Of a stretch of DNA of 64,000 nucleotides, positions 23,501 to 36,600 are shown in pieces. A program made the position numbers and the translations under genes. The DNA is from Pyrenochaeta sp. MPI-SDFR-AT-0127. Taxonomy: Eukaryota; Ascomycota; Dothideomycetes; Pleosporales; Cucurbitariaceae. The stretch spans positions 797,843-861,842 of the forward strand of contig JAGTJM010000009.1 of the NCBI GenBank assembly GCA_020747015.1. Reading direction: 5' to 3'. The notes below the pieces were generated by a model. That model worked only from the letters and a program-made list of their open reading frames with translations. It did no database searches and was not told the origin of the DNA. Each line of letters opens with the position of its first letter. Positions within the stretch are counted from its first letter, which is position 1.

Positions 23501-24592
23501 AAAGTTAGCTGCAAGGACGATGTTACGTAGCGTAACAACTTGAAGCAGTACTACCATATTGTTACGATCACCGATCCTACGTGTCTTTGAGACTATGGTA
23601 ATGCCTGTCTGCCTGGAACACTCAGAGCGAAAGAGATTAAACTTTGAAATCAACTTCAAAGGCTATCATGTGTCTCTGCTCATTGTTACCTTGTTATCAT
23701 CGCTGGTCACATGCATTCATGTTGTAAGCAATAGGTCTGTACCATTGTAATTACACTTAACTGGACTTGGACAAAGAAGGGCAGTGGACGAGAATATTTC
23801 CCAAATTTTGAAGAAGGGCTCCGCACTGACGAGTTCTTGAAGAAAGAAGCGAACCTAGATAATCTTGGACGCATGTTATCCTAATATTTGACAATCCTTG
23901 CGAAAGTGCGCATCAGTTATTAAAACGCTTTCGTGGTAGCGCCCGATATGATTTCTCCTTCACAAAAAACCATAGAAAAGAAGCGTCTCGTTTTATTAGA
24001 TTACATACACTCTACTTGGCGATACCCAAAATTCAAAACACTTCTATTGCCGGGCAGCATACTGACAGGGCATGAGCCGAAATCTGCACAAACCGATAAA
24101 TTTGCTTGTGGTATTTAGGCATTGTAAATGGACACGAAGTCACTGTGATGTATCTATCTGAATATAATCACATCAACTGCAAATACAAAGGACACTTTCA
24201 CGGACTCTTGTAAACCTTGATCTTGAAATATCTATTAAGCTATTCGTATCTACCAGACTAAGCGAAGACTTGCGCATTTTGTCGATCTAAACCATGACCA
24301 TCCAGGATGCACAGCGACTGACCTAGCAGAATAGCCCGGCAATATCTGCACCTCATGCATGCGAACTTCGAATAAGCGTGCGTCGTGCCCACAGATGGTC
24401 TAGTACCTTCCACGACGAGGCCCAAGCGTTCCACATTAGAGCTCTTGGCGTACGTTGAAGGCACCCAAATGCCCAAACCATCCATTCAAAAACAGCACCA
24501 CACACCAACCCCTATTAGAACTCATTTTCCAGCTCGCGACTCACGTGTAAACACCTTTCAAACCCCTGTTAGAGATCAAATCACATTCAACA
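20536..24592. other. 4-kb intergenic region between divergent cbf1 and YAG7-like genes
   Basis: The region flanks two divergent housekeeping genes. Several overlapping frames are open around 20.6-21.5 kb on both strands, as expected from GC-rich DNA, and none shows a domain. A small cysteine-containing frame on the minus strand near 22.1 kb has a possible splice structure but gives no convincing protein. No tRNA, repeat or transposon is apparent. Regulatory DNA, long leaders or noncoding RNA are possible. Confidence 0.4.
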
Positions 24593-26158
24593 ATGGCCCC
24601 CGACGTCGTTTCCAAGCTACAAAACTTGGTCGCGGGTGAGTCGAAGAGTGCCCGCAAGAAGAAGGCCAAGGGAGAAGGCACGACCGCGATTCCCGCTGCG
24701 CCTGAAAAGACAGCCTCTGAGGCCGGTGCGGGTGGCTCTGAGCCAGCTGGCAAGGCCAATGGAACTGACAGCGAGAATGCCTACGTTCGCGAGCTTCAGA
24801 AGTGAGTAGCAGCCCAACTCGCAAGCTCCGCATTAGGAGCTCATGTACTAACTCTCATGCGATCAGGAATATCCGTAACATCAACAAGAAGCTGGTAAGC
24901 CGGAAAGACTCATCTTAGCCTTGCGAACTCTTGCTTACATATTGCCTACAGAGCGCTACCCAGAAGGTCGACTCCATAATCGCGGCGAATCCTGGTATCT
25001 CTCTCGATGAACTCCTCGCATCTCGCAAGATCAACGCCGATCAGAAGGCTCAGGCTGAGAGGAAGCCTGGCCTCCAGGCCCAGCTTGCACAACAGGAAGA
25101 GCAATTTGGCCACTACGCCAAGTTTGGTCAGGAGCTTGAGGCTAAGTTCGCCAGGGAGAAGGAGATACTATCCAAATCACACTCAGGAGAGCTTGATGCG
25201 CTGAGGGACACAATCAAGGCTGAAGCAGCACTGGAGCAACAAAAGCTGCTCAAGGAGAAGCTCTTGACTCTGTCCCGCTTCTTGAGGGCGGCTGCTGCTC
25301 GTCGCCAACTTGAGGACGACGATTCGGATCTCACCAAAGCTTTCGAGGGCGCGTTACTGCAAGTATATGGAGGAGATACTACTGCTGTCATCGCGGCGGA
25401 GAAGCTGATCGAGGGTGCGGACGACGGGGTACCATCCACTGAGGGCGTCTTACTAAGCGTCACCTGTAAGTCTCTCTTGCATGAATGTAGTGACATGGAC
25501 TAGATCTAACACGGATGCAGACTCTCAGGTCAAACAAGCTGCGCTCGACGAAGCTCCATTTGCTGCTGAGGAGGCTTGGGTAGACGATGTCGCACAATCA
25601 CAGCCTGCCCCTCCTGAGACCGAGACGACAGAACCTGTCTCCGACCCGACCATCACGAATGCAGGACTCACAGAGATCGACACTGGTGCAGGAGCTACAA
25701 ACGAGAAAGCAGGGAACGAGACATCTTCGGCACCGGCTGCATCAAACATCGTACCAGAAGCTGCCAATGCTGCTGCCGAAGAGCAATGGGATAAGCAAGC
25801 CACTGCTGGTGATGATCCATTAAGCGAGTCTTTTGAGCTTATTCCACGAGACCCTGCTGAGACCGAAACTCCCCACACTGCTGCCCCCGTCACCAGCACC
25901 CAGAGCTGGGCCGATGATACCCCCGAGCCAACTGCCACTCCTGCTCCTGCGTCCGGCAATGACGGCTTCTCTGAAGTTCACCACAACCGCGGCGGTCGAG
26001 GACGAGGTGGCCATCCAGGTGGGGATCGAGGAGGATACAGGGGCAGAGGAAGAGGGGGTCAACGGGGTGAGTTCCGTGGTGGCCGTGGACGTGGCCGCGG
26101 AGAGTTCAGGGGTCCTCGCGGCGGCTTCCGTGGCACCCCTCGCGGCGAGTCATCTTAA
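24593..26158 (+). CDS. YAG7-like protein with C-terminal RGG box
   Basis: Four exons with introns 24802-24866, 24895-24951 and 25466-25520 (65, 57 and 55 nt) give 462 codons; the second exon is only 28 nt. The product resembles the fungal YAG7 family of uncharacterised, ribosome-associated-type proteins. Residues 1-70 are Lys/Ala-rich with an ARKKKAKG patch. A helical, conserved core follows (ELQKNIRNINKKLSATQKVD, then NPGISLDELLASRKIN and LLTLSRFLRAAAARRQ). The middle is acidic and Pro/Thr-rich, and the last 60 residues are an arginine-glycine-rich tail (GRGRGGHPGGDRGGYRGRGR), typical of RNA binding and arginine methylation. The C-terminal box suggests an RNA- or ribosome-linked role, which is inference. 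Start context ACAATGG is favourable. Confidence 0.82.
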
Positions 26159-27981
26159 GTTCGCAGCGACCTCGGTTCTAAAGGAAAAGTGATTTCTGTC
26201 TGGGCCGGTAAACTAACTACCCTCATCTTGCCCGCTTGGAGCATCTGAGCAAGAAGAAAACTGCCGAAAAGCACTTGTACAGTCTAATCTGTTCACTAGC
26301 ATAGCATTGGGGCCTCGGATCTTTCGGGTGTTGGCCACTGTACAATATCATGGTCTCTGGATTGGATCTGGCGCTCAAAAGTTGTGGGCTTATACAAGTC
26401 ACTGTCTTTGCTATCGTGATTTCACACTCTGCCACCACAGAGTCTCACTTGTTTTCTTTTGTCGTCCTCCTCTCCTCCTGTGCCTCCATTTATGTAGTCA
26501 TGCAGGCTCTTTGAGGGAGTATAGGGTGTAAAAGCTGGAAGGTGACAGGCACAGCATATGCGTGTTCACCACAATGTGCTCAGTGACCACCGAATTGAAG
26601 GTTGTTAGGGGTGAATGTATAGACTCGCATACATGACGGAGTGTGGGGAACGATGATGACTGAGCGGTGCCCCTGGTGATGGCCGCATGTCGATCCGGAG
26701 AATTTTGATGGGGGATGTGCTGGCCGTTGGGTCATCTCCGATTGCCGAGTGGAGTTTGTGGAGGTGGCAACGCTGGCATTTGTTAAGTAGCCCGTCTGAT
26801 TACTGCACATCACAACGGATGCGCTGGTGACCATATGGGCTACTTGCAGACTGTCTTTGGAGTAGCATACGCCTGATCAGCTCGTTTTGGTAATTGCTCT
26901 GCTGGTAAGAAAGGGCGCTACTTGTCAGTGAGTGGCTTTGGTGGAGTGAGGGCATTGCAGGGGCACGACAGTGACAGACCTCGTCGGCGACTGTGGCATG
27001 AGGGCTTGCAAAGGTGGTCCATCTAGTTGGGCGAGCCATGGCCAGTGACGGCCTCGCTTGCAGGGACCGACAGAACTCTGTTGGCCGGTATCGCGGAGGC
27101 ATGCACGAACTAGCGGGTGGGTTGCGGCGCCCGTTTTTTCCCCACGACACCGATCCAAAAAGCTTATCCCCACTGGCACAGGAACCATGTCTCAGAGGGT
27201 CCAGATTTTTTAAGGCTACGTATCTTCGCAATGCTCTCAGCGATGGCCCCTTTTACCCATGCCTGGTCGGAGGAATGGACATTTCATACACAGCCACTTT
27301 TCGTCTCATGTACAATCGAAAACGATGCAGAAATTACGCAGGCGATTGTTTGCGACGGGCGATGCTAATGCATGGGCATCAGGGGAGCGAACTGGGGGAC
27401 AGCAAGGCGAAGATCTGATAAGATGGGAGATACAAAATGTGGCCTTGGATGACGCGCATGCCAGACTGGGGTGCACAAGAGTTAGCGCGGTATGCAGGTG
27501 CAATCGGTGCCTGAATGAACCTGTCCGCTGTAGCTAGAGTTTGATTTAGGATCGCGAATCCTTCTAGAGTCTACATCTGAAGCCCAAAGGAGGCGTGTAG
27601 CCACATTGAACTGCATCCAGAGGTGCGGCGGTGATGGACTGATAATCAGGCGAGGCGGCAAGGATAATCGGTTAGCGCCCTTTGGTGGCTTGGCTGGCCC
27701 TGCTCCTCCTCTCTTCGCTATTTGCACTCCTGGCGACCTCCAGCGCCCTACATTCCCTACCCACTCGCGATACCGACTGTCAGCCACCCCGTCAGCTCCG
27801 AAAAACTGATGCGCACACCGTAAAATTATTGCGGCCGTGCTGAGTTCATCAGCGCGCACGGTGGCGGCAATAGCGACGCATGCTCGCCCTGCACACCTCT
27901 CAAGACCGCACCTGCCGATCGCCGACGAGCCTCTCCCCTGCTCTGAGATAGCCACAACCAGAGCGACTCACTTTCTTTACA
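26159..27981. other. intergenic, kdmA promoter region
   Basis: About 1.8 kb lies between two plus-strand genes. Frames on both strands are open for up to 140 codons near 27.0 kb, but they overlap one another and show no domain, so I treat them as chance. The last few hundred bases should hold the demethylase promoter. Confidence 0.4.
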
Positions 27982-30900
27982 ATGGATGCGCCGGTGGACG
28001 TTGTGCCGTCTGTGGAGGCACCGCTCGCCCAACACGATGACGCTACCGCGAAACCGGCCCTGACTCCACCCACGAGCGAGGATAACGACAAGAGGGACGA
28101 GAGATTGTCATCGGAACTCTCTGATATTGATAGCGATGACGGCGAAGATATAGAGCCCGACCATTACTTTGAAGGGGGAAAGATACCCGTGTTCAAGCCG
28201 GTACGTTACGGAGTTGCACGAGACCTTCCTCCAAGTACACGAGGAAGCTTGCGCGCAAATGCGCTTTAGATTGCCTGTCAATTCAGAGTTGGGAACATGA
28301 AACTGACTGTCATCTGCAGACAATGGACCAATTTCGCAATTTCAAACGGTTCATTGACAAGGTGGATAAGCATGGAATGAAGTCTGGCATTGTCAAGGTT
28401 ATCCCGCCAAAGGAATGGTATGTTGCCATGACTGTGAACCCCATACAATCTTGCGGCTCACACGAATCATAGGCGCGACTCTCTCCCTGATCTTAGCGAA
28501 GCTGTGAGATCCATAAGAGTCAAGAATCCAATCATGCAAGAGTTCGCAGGCCAGCACGGCATATACACGCAAGCCAATATCGAGAAGCAGCGGTCATACA
28601 ATCTGCCAGAGTGGCGTGCTGTGACTGATGAGCCGCATCATCAACCCCCGGCCAAGCGAGGTGAACGCAGGAAAGCTGCCGCAGAGGCCCCATTGCGCAC
28701 TCGTTCTACGCGAGCTCAGGCCGCACCCGCGAACGCCGATGACGCCTCACCTGCTTCTAGGCGCGGACCTGGTCGACCTTCACGAAGACGCCAAGTGAAG
28801 AAGGAATCGAACGACGATGACGATGATGCAGAGTCGGTCGATGTTCCCCCTACGCCAACGTCACCTGGCAAGGAAGAAAAGAAGACTTCCACGAGGAGAA
28901 TCAAAAAGGAAGCTCAAGGAGACACGACACCCACGAAGGGACGCGGCCGTCAGCCCAAGACTGTCGACCAAAAGAAATCCGTGTCCTCCCGACGACTGAA
29001 CAACAGAGGTGCTGTGGCCGATTGGGTAGACGAAGTAGCTTTTGAAGACTTCGACTATCATCTCCCTGGCCTCGAAGAGTATTCTGTCGAGCGATGCAAA
29101 GAACTCGAGGACAACTATTGGAAGACCATCAACTATGGCCAGCCCATGTACGGCGCTGACATGCCAGGCTCTCTTTTCGACGACCGTACGACTTCCTGGA
29201 ATGTAGCGAAGCTCCCTAATTTGCTCGATGTCCTCGGAACCAAGGTTCCTGGTGTTAACACGGCATACCTATACTTGGGTATGTGGAAAGCTACCTTCGC
29301 ATGGCACTTGGAAGATGTGGACCTTTACAGTATCAACTACATTCATTTTGGCGCCCCCAAGCAGTGGTACAGCATCTCGCAAGAGGACGCGCGTCGCTTC
29401 GAGGCGGCTATGAAAAGCATCTGGCCCCGTGACGCGAAGAATTGCTCACAGTTTCTGCGGCACAAGACTTACTTGATTTCACCTCAGCGGTTGGAGAAGG
29501 ACTTCAATATCAAAGTGAATCGACTGGTCCATTACGAGGGAGAGTTCGTCATCACATATCCATATGGGTACCACTCGGGCTACAACATAGGATACAACTG
29601 CGCAGAGTCGGTCAACTTCGCAAACGAGTCCTGGCTGAGCTACGGAAGGATTGCCAAAAAGTGTGATTGTGAGTCGGACAGCGTCTGGGTGGACGTGAAC
29701 GAAATCGAGCGCAAATTACGAGGCGAACCCACGCCTGAATACTATGAAGAGACCGATGACGATGAAGATGATGAAGATGGTGTTGATCATCTTCCAAGCC
29801 CACCACCAAGTGTTGCTGGCAAGACCAAAGGGAAGTCAAGCCGAAAGCCAGCCAACAACAAGCGAAAACGTGGAAAAGAAGATCCTAAGGACACTTCTCG
29901 GCCAAAGAAACTCAAGCGCATTCGTATTCGCATCAGAATTCCAGGTCGGGGCATGCCTTGTGTTCTATGTCCCAACGATGTCGAATACGATGACCTACTG
30001 CCGACCGATAATGGCATGAAAGCTCATCGCATTTGTGCGGATTATACTCCGGAGACGTACATTGTTGCGAAGGCAGAAGGCGAGACTGTGTGCAATGTAG
30101 CTAACATTGGCAAAGACCGTCTCGAGCTCAAGTGCAATTACTGTCGATCGAAGCGTGGCGCCGTTTTCCAGTGCTCCCAGAAGAAGTGCACCAGGGCTTT
30201 CCACGCTACGTGCGCGGTGGCAGCTGGAGTACAAGTCGATCTAGGTCCTATGCCAACCTTCGATGAGGAGGGCACAGAATACTTCTACGACGGTTATGAT
30301 TTCCGATGCCGATTCCATCGGCCGAAGAAGAGGAGCAATAAGACAGTAGACGTCGAATCATTGGAGAAGGACAAGTACATATTGGCTTATGGCAAAACAC
30401 TGAAGCCGAAGGACGTTGTTCAGTTCCAGTATGTTGGTGGAGAGATGTACCAGATCTATGGTGCACAAGTCGTCGAGAACCGGCACGGCGAACAGTCGGT
30501 ACTTGTAGATGTGCTTCCTGACGGGTAAGCCAATTTGCAGTGCAGCTCAGGACTTTGTACTAACTCGTGATAGTGACCGTGTCGAGGTTGAGTGGAAGTA
30601 CATCTTGAAACTTCATCCGAACGAATCGCAGCGCCCAACGCCGTCTGCAAACGCCAAACCACTACCGGAACATCTCAAGGAGACTGATGCATCCCTCGAT
30701 ATCACCAACCGCACAGATGGCGTCCCTGAGATAGGAGATCCTTTCCATGATCCTAACTCGGAGCAGAAGTGGGCTGAGTGGAATACAGCTCCAACAGTTA
30801 CTCAAAAGGTTGCCAAAGTGGACTTCAGCAAGGAGAATCAACTTTGGTACTATCTTGGAAAGTCCTCGACTGAGGCAAGACCACAGTATACTGAAAACCC

Positions 30901-32281
30901 TGCGAGGCCGACAAATAATCCGAAGAGCAACTTTTTGGATACGGTCAAGCCTCCGCCTCCACCAGTACCTACATTTCATCGAACTTCATACCCAGCTTCG
31001 TACCCGCTCAAGCCAGCTCCCATTGCAGTACCTCCGCGTACACCGATACAGCAACAGATACAATCCACCCGACCGTATCAGTATAAACCAAAGGAGACAA
31101 TGATGAACACCTGGAAGTCACCAATTTATAATCCAGACACGCGCAAGAATCCTAATTCTCCGGTGGCACATCAACCCAACGTTAGTTATGATCACCGAGT
31201 TCCGGTCCCACCAAATGGGCAAGCGCCACATCATGGTTACCATTCCCACCATCCGTCGCAGCCCTCGCAGCCGCAATACCAGTATCACCCATATGTTCCA
31301 CCGCAGAGCTACTCGACCTCAACTTGGAAGGCACAAGCTTCACTCTCTGATCCTGGTCTGCTGAGTGGGATTGACCATTACGCTCAGTCCACTCAGCCTA
31401 ACAAAGCTCTTTCATATCCTTACAAGCAGAGCCCGCTACCATCATCTCCATTTCCTCAGGGTTCAGCACAAAATCTAACCCTGGCTAATAGCTCAGCTAG
31501 CTTTAAGAGTCAGGCACCTCTGCATGGTCATGCGTCATTCTCAAACACTCTGGGCAACCCAACTGGGCCTCCCAAACCTCCAATGTACGCCGTTACACCC
31601 TCCTCTTCCGTTGTTTATGCTGCACAATCCCCTACTGAATATCTTGCCTATGTTACGAATTATCCTTACCTCAAGAATGCGTATCTAAGGAGAGCAAAAA
31701 CTTACGTGTCTCCTTATAGTCTGGATGGGGGGATCGCACCCGAGTGGAAACCCAAGCCACCTACCTCTCGTACCAATGGCACGCCTACCATTGCGCCGAA
31801 GCCATCAGCAGCAAACGGGTCACTACCAGCTCAAAGCTATTACAATGCGCCTCCGCCCACTGGTACGCCTGCATCTAGACCTTCTGCTCAATTCCAGTCA
31901 CCGGATGCATTCCAACGCGAAATGGCGCGAACGTCTCAATCTGCGGACGGGGCGCCAAAGTGGGAGCAAATGCTTAAACAACTTGCTACCTCAACAAGTG
32001 CTACAGCTGCGCCTACAGTGACAGCTCCATCACCCCAGGCACGGTATCCTCCGTCTGGTCCGCGGTCTGGTCTATCATATGACTTGCCGCGGAGTATGCA
32101 GTCAATTCCGAGTCAGACGCCCCCTGTGTTACCGCCGACGGAGCCTCAGCGACCCACCCCGAGCCCAATAAGCGACGATGAGAAGGAACCCGCCACCGCT
32201 GCCACTCAGAAGCCGGAGCAGAAACCATTAGAACACGCGCCTAATAAAGTCCATGGTGGAGAGACATGGCGGTACTCTTAG
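27982..32281 (+). CDS. kdmA: KDM4/JMJD2-family histone lysine demethylase (KdmA-like)
   Basis: A nuclear Fe(II)- and 2-oxoglutarate-dependent demethylase; the family removes methyl groups from histone H3 Lys9 and Lys36. Four exons, introns 28201-28319, 28418-28472 and 30525-30573 (119, 55 and 49 nt), give 1358 codons. JmjN spans residues 66-106 (IPVFKPTMDQFRNFKRFID), split by the introns. A long basic, Arg/Lys-rich linker follows. JmjC spans about 340-490: iron ligands His and Glu in TFAWHLEDVD (near 382) and His in YPYGYHSGYNIGYN (near 472). Two cysteines in KKCDCESD match the KDM4 zinc site. An extended PHD (CVLCPND to CAVAAGVQ) spans about 600-700 and a Tudor-like segment (KDVVQFQYVGGEMYQIYGAQ) about 725-800. 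The last 450 residues are Pro/Ser/Tyr-rich and disordered. The architecture fits Aspergillus KdmA better than yeast Rph1, which carries C2H2 fingers. Confidence 0.93.
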
Positions 32282-33625
32282 ATTCAGAAGGTGTTGTGGA
32301 CACCGATTGACATGACTAATGTATTGGAATGGGCTGTATGACTATGGGAGGATATGGCGTTATTCTCCAGTCTTGGAGGACCACAATCAAAGGGTGCCTT
32401 TCTTTATACTATTCTACACACCTGCATTTCTATATGAGTGGGACAATGGCTTCTGTACATCCATGTGCTTTTTTCTTGGATTAACTCATAATTTCCGGAT
32501 CTTTGGAATTCGTGCTGGCAAACGGGGCTGCGCTTGATACACAAACTATACCTTACTTTTAGGCTTCTAGTACGCCCTTACATGAGTTTATTGCTTTTGC
32601 AGTAATGTATACTCATATACTCGGTTTGTTATGCCATCTGTAGATTCATCCTTCTACTAGTTCAGTGCTATAGTGACAATGTGTCCGCTAAAAGATGGCT
32701 TGCTGATGGGAGCTGAAAGTTTCGCTCCACTTTGTTTAGCTTATATGCTCATGCACCTAGTATCTTCTATCGCTAATCGTTGCTTATCAAAGTATAGCTT
32801 CTTCGTCTCTCAGAATTGGGTCGTGTTTTGAAGCGGCCAGGAAATTCAGTTTGGTATAATGGAATAGTTGGTGTACTCAAGAGATAAGGTGCTCGATGCA
32901 ATAGTAGGTTTTATCGCTCCCTTCCGAAGGTCCTTGAGACACATCTCTTCTTGTTTTCCGTCTAATTGCTTCTCATATTTTGCAGTGAATATGCAGGTTC
33001 TGCTCTGGGCTAGGAAATTTGTGTCTTGTGGTGTTCAGCCTTTTACATTTTGTTTGCTGATTGGTCTCACACCATAGCTGGACGATTTGGCCCCCAAATC
33101 GAATAAAAGCTGACCCCGCATTAGCAAAGCTGAGCTGACAATAAGCAATTTATGCAATGCTTGAGTTAACATCGTGTGTGAAGCCGTGGGAGTGTTATTA
33201 TACTTGAATTGTATCCCATTACTTTGATACGCGCGGTTGGGATCAAGTGCTCGTGTCGCGCTTGCAGCATCGACTTTTGAAATGGGATAATCCTTCGACT
33301 TTCCCAATGAGATAGTCTAACGCCTATCTGACTGGTCAAGCTCGAGCCACCGTACATGTAAGATGATCTAGAATCGATCGAAAGACCGGGGTGGGAGCTG
33401 AAACCGAGACCTCTCCGAGACTAAAATCAGGCAGCTATTTAGTATCGAAATCTGCCTCGAAGTTTATACTGGCATCCTCATATCGGCACTCCTACGGCGC
33501 AATCGTCGTCTGATCGCCTTCAAAACGAGAGCCGTTATCTTGTCCATTTTTGGTTGGCGCCTCAGAACTTGTTTTCTAATATCTGGCACGAGCGTGACTT
33601 GCGTGACAGCACCGCAACATTTGCA
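32282..33625. other. intergenic between kdmA and the STAND gene
   Basis: About 1.3 kb with no supportable gene. The frame of the STAND protein is open upstream to at least 33554 but contains no ATG before 33626. Confidence 0.4.
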
Positions 33626-36600
33626 ATGGGGCGCGCTGAGCAGCCGTTGGTATTTGCCGATGACCAAGATCTTAACGAAGTCTGGCCTCAAGTTTTGTCA
33701 CAGTATGAAGAAATCACAAAGCAAAGGCTAGACCCCAACGCCGACTTTCGTGCGCTCCAAAACTCAATCGATCAAAGGCTACGCGATTCCGCTTCAAAGA
33801 GCAGTGCCAACGCCCGCAACATCCTGAACAATGTTGGAACATGTCTAGAAAAGTTCGGTTCGATTCTTGCCCAAGGAGCCAGTGTAGTCTTTGGTCCAAG
33901 CGCGCAATGCTGGAACGCGATTAGTTTTGTTATCACAGTCGCGCAAGGCTACGGTCATATATTGGACGGATTCGTCACTCTCATGGAACGCTCCCTAGCA
34001 TTTCTCCAACGTCTGAATTTATTCCTGGAGCAAGAAGTAGGAAGAGGCGGGTCTTATCTGCCAAAGAGCATTAGAAGGCCTGCTTTTTCCATTCTTTCGC
34101 ACTTTCTCGAAATCCTCAAGTCTTCGTACAAGCTGGCCACGAGCAAGAAGGAAAAGTTCAAAGTAATGGTGGACATTGTTCTTTTCAGCGGGGATGCTGG
34201 CGTGCAGGAATCACTCGCCTTGATGGAATCCTTGGTTGCGGATTTTACGCATGCTCAGGTTGACCAGATTCTGGTCGATGTCAAGGGACTTGCAAGATAT
34301 CTTCGTGATTCTGATGAGGAGCGACACCGACACCAGTCTGAGATTTTAGAGCATCAGGAACAAATTTACCAAGTTACCGAGCAAGTCCTTAATGTCACTC
34401 AACATGTGAAGGTTACGTTGGATGGGCGCATTACACGCGAGCAACACAAAGATGATTTGGCCAAGATTCAAAGAGGCTTGGGGTTTCAAAAGTCCGAAGA
34501 GCCATGGGGCAAGCGGCACGATCATGTCTGCAAATTTCGAGTAAAGGACAGTGGGAAATGGATAGAGCGGGAAGACCTTGGTTTTACTCAGTGGGCCGAC
34601 GTTCGGAAGCATAAAACGAAGGTTTTGACAGTAAATGGCGGCTCCGGCTTCGGAAAAACATATGCCTCTAACTACGTTATCTCGTACCTGCAAGACAAAT
34701 ACCGAACCAACAACACACCTGATCGAGCCTATGTGGCCTACTACTATTACTCGAGCGAGGACAAAGAGGAATCCCTTGAGAAGTGTTTGGGCTCTATAAT
34801 CTATCAATTTGCATATGCAGATCTGGGGTACGCAAAGGCTGTAGCGGAGGTGTGCGGTCAACCGGCAAGCATCGCACGAGCAGAGGATCGATGGGACCGT
34901 CTTGTGCCAAAATTGCAACATGCCATGAAAGGAACGTATTACATTTGCATAGACGGATTTGATAGCCGTGATCAAGTGGGCAACGCAGAGGCAACAATTA
35001 CTGCGATTGCGCAGTACGCAATGACTGAGATCAAGGGCGTTTCCATTCGGTTCTTCGTCTCAGGTACCGATGAAGCACTTTCCAAAATACCAAAAGATGA
35101 CAAGGCGGTCAGCAATATACTCCTAGGTCCATGCAAAACCATTGGTAATCGCATGGTTCGCGTTGGCGACAATGAGGGTGAGGAAGTCGTGTTGGCTCCA
35201 CTCGTGAATGCCAGCGATATTGAGGCCGTCGCGAAAGCCCGAATCGAGGATATCAGCAAAGAGAAACCTGATATCAAAGCAATTATTACCGATGCAGATA
35301 TTAAGAAATTAGTAGACGGCGTGCAAGGCCACTACGAACATCTTGAAGCGAAGATGAGTCAGATTAACGCATGCGACACGGAACAAAAAGTTCGAGACGT
35401 TATCACGAACGCAGGCGATGACTTGACTACGTCTCTGAAGAAAACTTTGAAAACCCTCAATGCGTCTTTGAACGCGGACCAGATTCGACAACTTAATGAG
35501 CTTCTTGTCTGGATTGTTGGTGTTAATGGCAGCGCCTCTATCGAGCTGCTTCAGAGTGCACTTTACTTTGCGCTTAACGAGAATTTCATGTTAAGATCCG
35601 CGGTCGCCACGACATTCTCAACCTTGCTCACACTTGATGACTATGGTGGAATAAAACTCCTTTCCGAAGAGTTCCTCCCAATCCTTTCCGCGAACGAATA
35701 CAACGTCTCCGAGCCAACCCTTATGAATTCACCTGCAACGGGCCTTAGTCAAGCGGAAGTAGAACTTTGCCGTCGCTTTGTAAAGAACGCCTGTGGAGAG
35801 TACGATTATGCGAGGTTTAGTTTCGAAAGCTTTTTCAATACTCTAGCCGGAAAGCAGAAAACTCATGTCCACGTCGAAGACAAAAACGCGCTGGACGTCA
35901 AAATCACTCTCTCATGCGTTAAAGCCCTTTGCGAGCAGCAGGAAAATACCAATCTAGAAGAACTTCGCACCTACGCTTCCATCTGGTTCTACGAACATCT
36001 GAAATGTTTCGTGGAAAAAATGGATTATTTCGAAGCAGATAGGCGGTCCTTGTCCGATATTGGTACCAACCTCGTCAATCTACTATACGAAACGGAAGGG
36101 ATTGATGGTTGGTTTAATGATAAGCACAGCATTGGATGTCTCAAATATGATTTAGCGTACAAGGACGAGTATATCGACCCGATGCTGAAGCTCCTGAAAA
36201 ATCCTCATGTGGCCATGGGCTACGCGCAAGATGCGAAAAAAAATGACTGGGTCAAATCTGTCATTGTTGAAACTGCAAACAAATATTCTGTTATGGAGCG
36301 AGTCGCAGTACGCCTAGTAAGTAGATGGTTTGGATGTACAACATCGATGGACTTGGATTATTTCTGGTTTCCGTATGGCATTGTGGCTAAGGTAAGACCT
36401 ATCCCAAGGGGTGTTTGGCAGTCAGCTGACAATTTATAACAGCTAGCGAATCGAGAGTTTGACGAAGATAAACCCCTGTCCATAGCAGAGATAGAAGGTT
36501 TCATACAGTGGGCGAAAGATCGTATCGATGTTGACACCAGTGGTCCTGCCTGGACCTTTCGGGTGGGCGCAACCTATTCTGTTACTCGACATTACAAAGA

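Noticed and set aside
26800..27231. 143-codon minus-strand frame in the kdmA upstream region
   Set aside because: Overlaps equally long plus-strand frames, and the sequence is Arg/Pro/Ser-rich without conserved motifs.
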